The position numbers and the translations under genes are program-made. The notes beneath the pieces are model-generated. The model saw only the letters and a list, made by a program, of their open reading frames with translations, had not been told where the DNA came from and searched no databases. Below are positions 62,848 to 64,000 of a DNA stretch of 64,000 nt, piece by piece. How positions within the stretch are numbered: position 1 is the stretch's first letter; every line of letters begins with the position of its first letter. The DNA is taken from the NCBI RefSeq assembly GCF_029633865.1, contig NC_079224.1, forward strand, positions 24,640,395-24,704,394. The letters are read 5' to 3'. This stretch comes from Lampris incognitus (lineage: Eukaryota; Chordata; Actinopteri; Lampriformes; Lampridae).

Positions 62848-64000
62848 TGTCACGTATCAGGAAAGAACCCAAAAGCAGACGGGACAACCAGGTAAGGGAA
62901 GAATCAAGTCTTTATTGAAGTAACCGATCTCAGGGGTAGAGCAGGAGTAGGCTCAGTGGCAGGTAGGCAGGCAGGCAGGCAGAAGTCCATGAAAGGCGAT
63001 GTTCCAGCAAAGACTGGACCTCAGTGGAGGCTTTTTAAGGGTGATGATCGCTTTGATGTCGAGGGAGAGCGGCTGACTGCTTTGATGACAGCTGGTGTCA
63101 GGGGTGAACGCTTTGATGTCAAGGGCGAGAGGCTGATTGCTTTGAAGTCAAGGGAGAGAGGCTTTGACAGGGGGGGTCAGCAGGTGTCAAGGGCGAACGC
63201 TTTGATGTCAAGGGCGAGGGGCTGTGACAGTACCCCCCCTCCGAGGGGCGCCACCAGGCGACCTACCAGACCCGTCAGGGTGCGTCCTGTGGAAGTCCCG
63301 GATGAGGTTCGCGTCCAGGACCAGGCGACGAGGGACCCAACACCTCTCCTCCGGGCCATATCCCTCCCAGTCCACGAGATACTGCAGACCGCGACCGCGG
63401 CGCCGAGAGTCCAGGAGACGACGAACGGTGTAAGCCGGATGATTGTTGATCATATGAGGAGGTGGGGGCGGGGGGGCCGGAGGAACTAGAGGGCTGGTAG
63501 AGACAGGTTTGAGGCAGGACACATGGAAGGAAGGGTGAACTCGGAGAGTGCGGGGCAGCTTCAGACGGACCACTGAGGGGTTAATGACTTTGACAATGGA
63601 AAAGGGACCAATATACCTGGGGGACAGTTTCTTCACGTCCGATTTCAAGGGTAGATCCTTGGTAGAGAGCCATACCTGGTCACCGGGGGAGTAGTCCGGA
63701 GCAGGGGTGCGATGACGATCCGCCAAGTGCTGGTAACGGCCGGAGGTCCTGAGCAATGCAGCACGGGCTCGCCGCCAGGTCCGACGGCACCGACGGACAT
63801 GGGCCTGGACAGACAGAACCGGAATGTCTACCTCTTGCGAAGGAAAAAGGGGGGGCTGATAGCCGTAAAGGCATTGAAAAGGGGACAACCCAGTAGCAGA
63901 CGATGGCAAGGTGTTATGGGCATATTCTACCCAGGGAAGTTGTGAGGACCGAGAGGATGGGTTGGCAGACACCAGACAGTGGAGGACAGTCTCCAATGCC
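62848..64000 (-). mobile_element. Ty3/gypsy LTR retrotransposon (chromovirus type), 3' part
   Basis: A 3' LTR of about 382 bases (62848-63229, ends TGTCAC...GTGACA) is preceded on the minus strand by a purine-rich tract. Before it lies the end of the polyprotein (63208-63996), with the integrase C-terminal region and a chromodomain near 63390-63230 ([16 protein letters not shown]). The element runs off the window, so the gag, protease and polymerase regions and the 5' LTR are not seen. The visible part looks whole, with no breaks noticed, and overlaps the LTR by about 22 bases. That suggests a fairly young copy; the second LTR needed for dating is outside. Confidence 0.85.

Noticed and set aside
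62956-63489. 177-codon plus-strand frame at the right edge
   Set aside because: Antisense of the LTR and chromodomain end of the Ty3/gypsy element.

Overview
This window looks like nuclear DNA of a teleost fish. It holds split vertebrate genes with GT-AG introns. It is very rich in CA/TG, GA/CT and TA microsatellites. The mobile elements are those common in fish: tRNA-derived SINEs, Tc1-like and piggyBac-like DNA elements, RTE and L2/CR1/Rex-type LINE pieces, and one Ty3/gypsy element at the right edge. I cannot name the species.

Layout, left to right. 1-8.2 kb is gene-free sequence with microsatellites. About 8.16-16.3 kb (+) is DMBX1, a K50 paired-like homeobox gene with four coding exons (11926-14213) and a probable 5' noncoding exon ending at 8459. 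16.3-24.8 kb is gene-free and dominated by microsatellites and SINE pieces. 33117-24828 (-) is NSUN4, with eight coding exons. 33398-35801 (+) is UQCRH, with four exons, head-to-head with NSUN4 only 280 bp away. 51669-37663 (-) is the PIF1 helicase gene, with eleven coding exons and a probable noncoding exon ending at 52283. Its 6.8 kb last intron carries an intact, intronless CINP gene (41211-40600, same strand) and a stack of transposon pieces. 52.7-64 kb has no recognised host gene. It holds SINEs, a LINE fragment, a MITE inserted in a SINE, and at 62848-64000 the 3' part of a chromodomain-bearing Ty3/gypsy element.

How the genes relate. NSUN4 (mitochondrial rRNA methylation) and UQCRH (complex III hinge subunit) both serve mitochondria and very likely share a bidirectional promoter. 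PIF1 and CINP both act in genome maintenance and DNA replication. DMBX1 is a midbrain/diencephalon developmental regulator, and the plain sequence around it may include regulatory elements. Exon borders were set by eye from reading-frame continuity, GT-AG signals and remembered human proteins. No alignment or database search was run.
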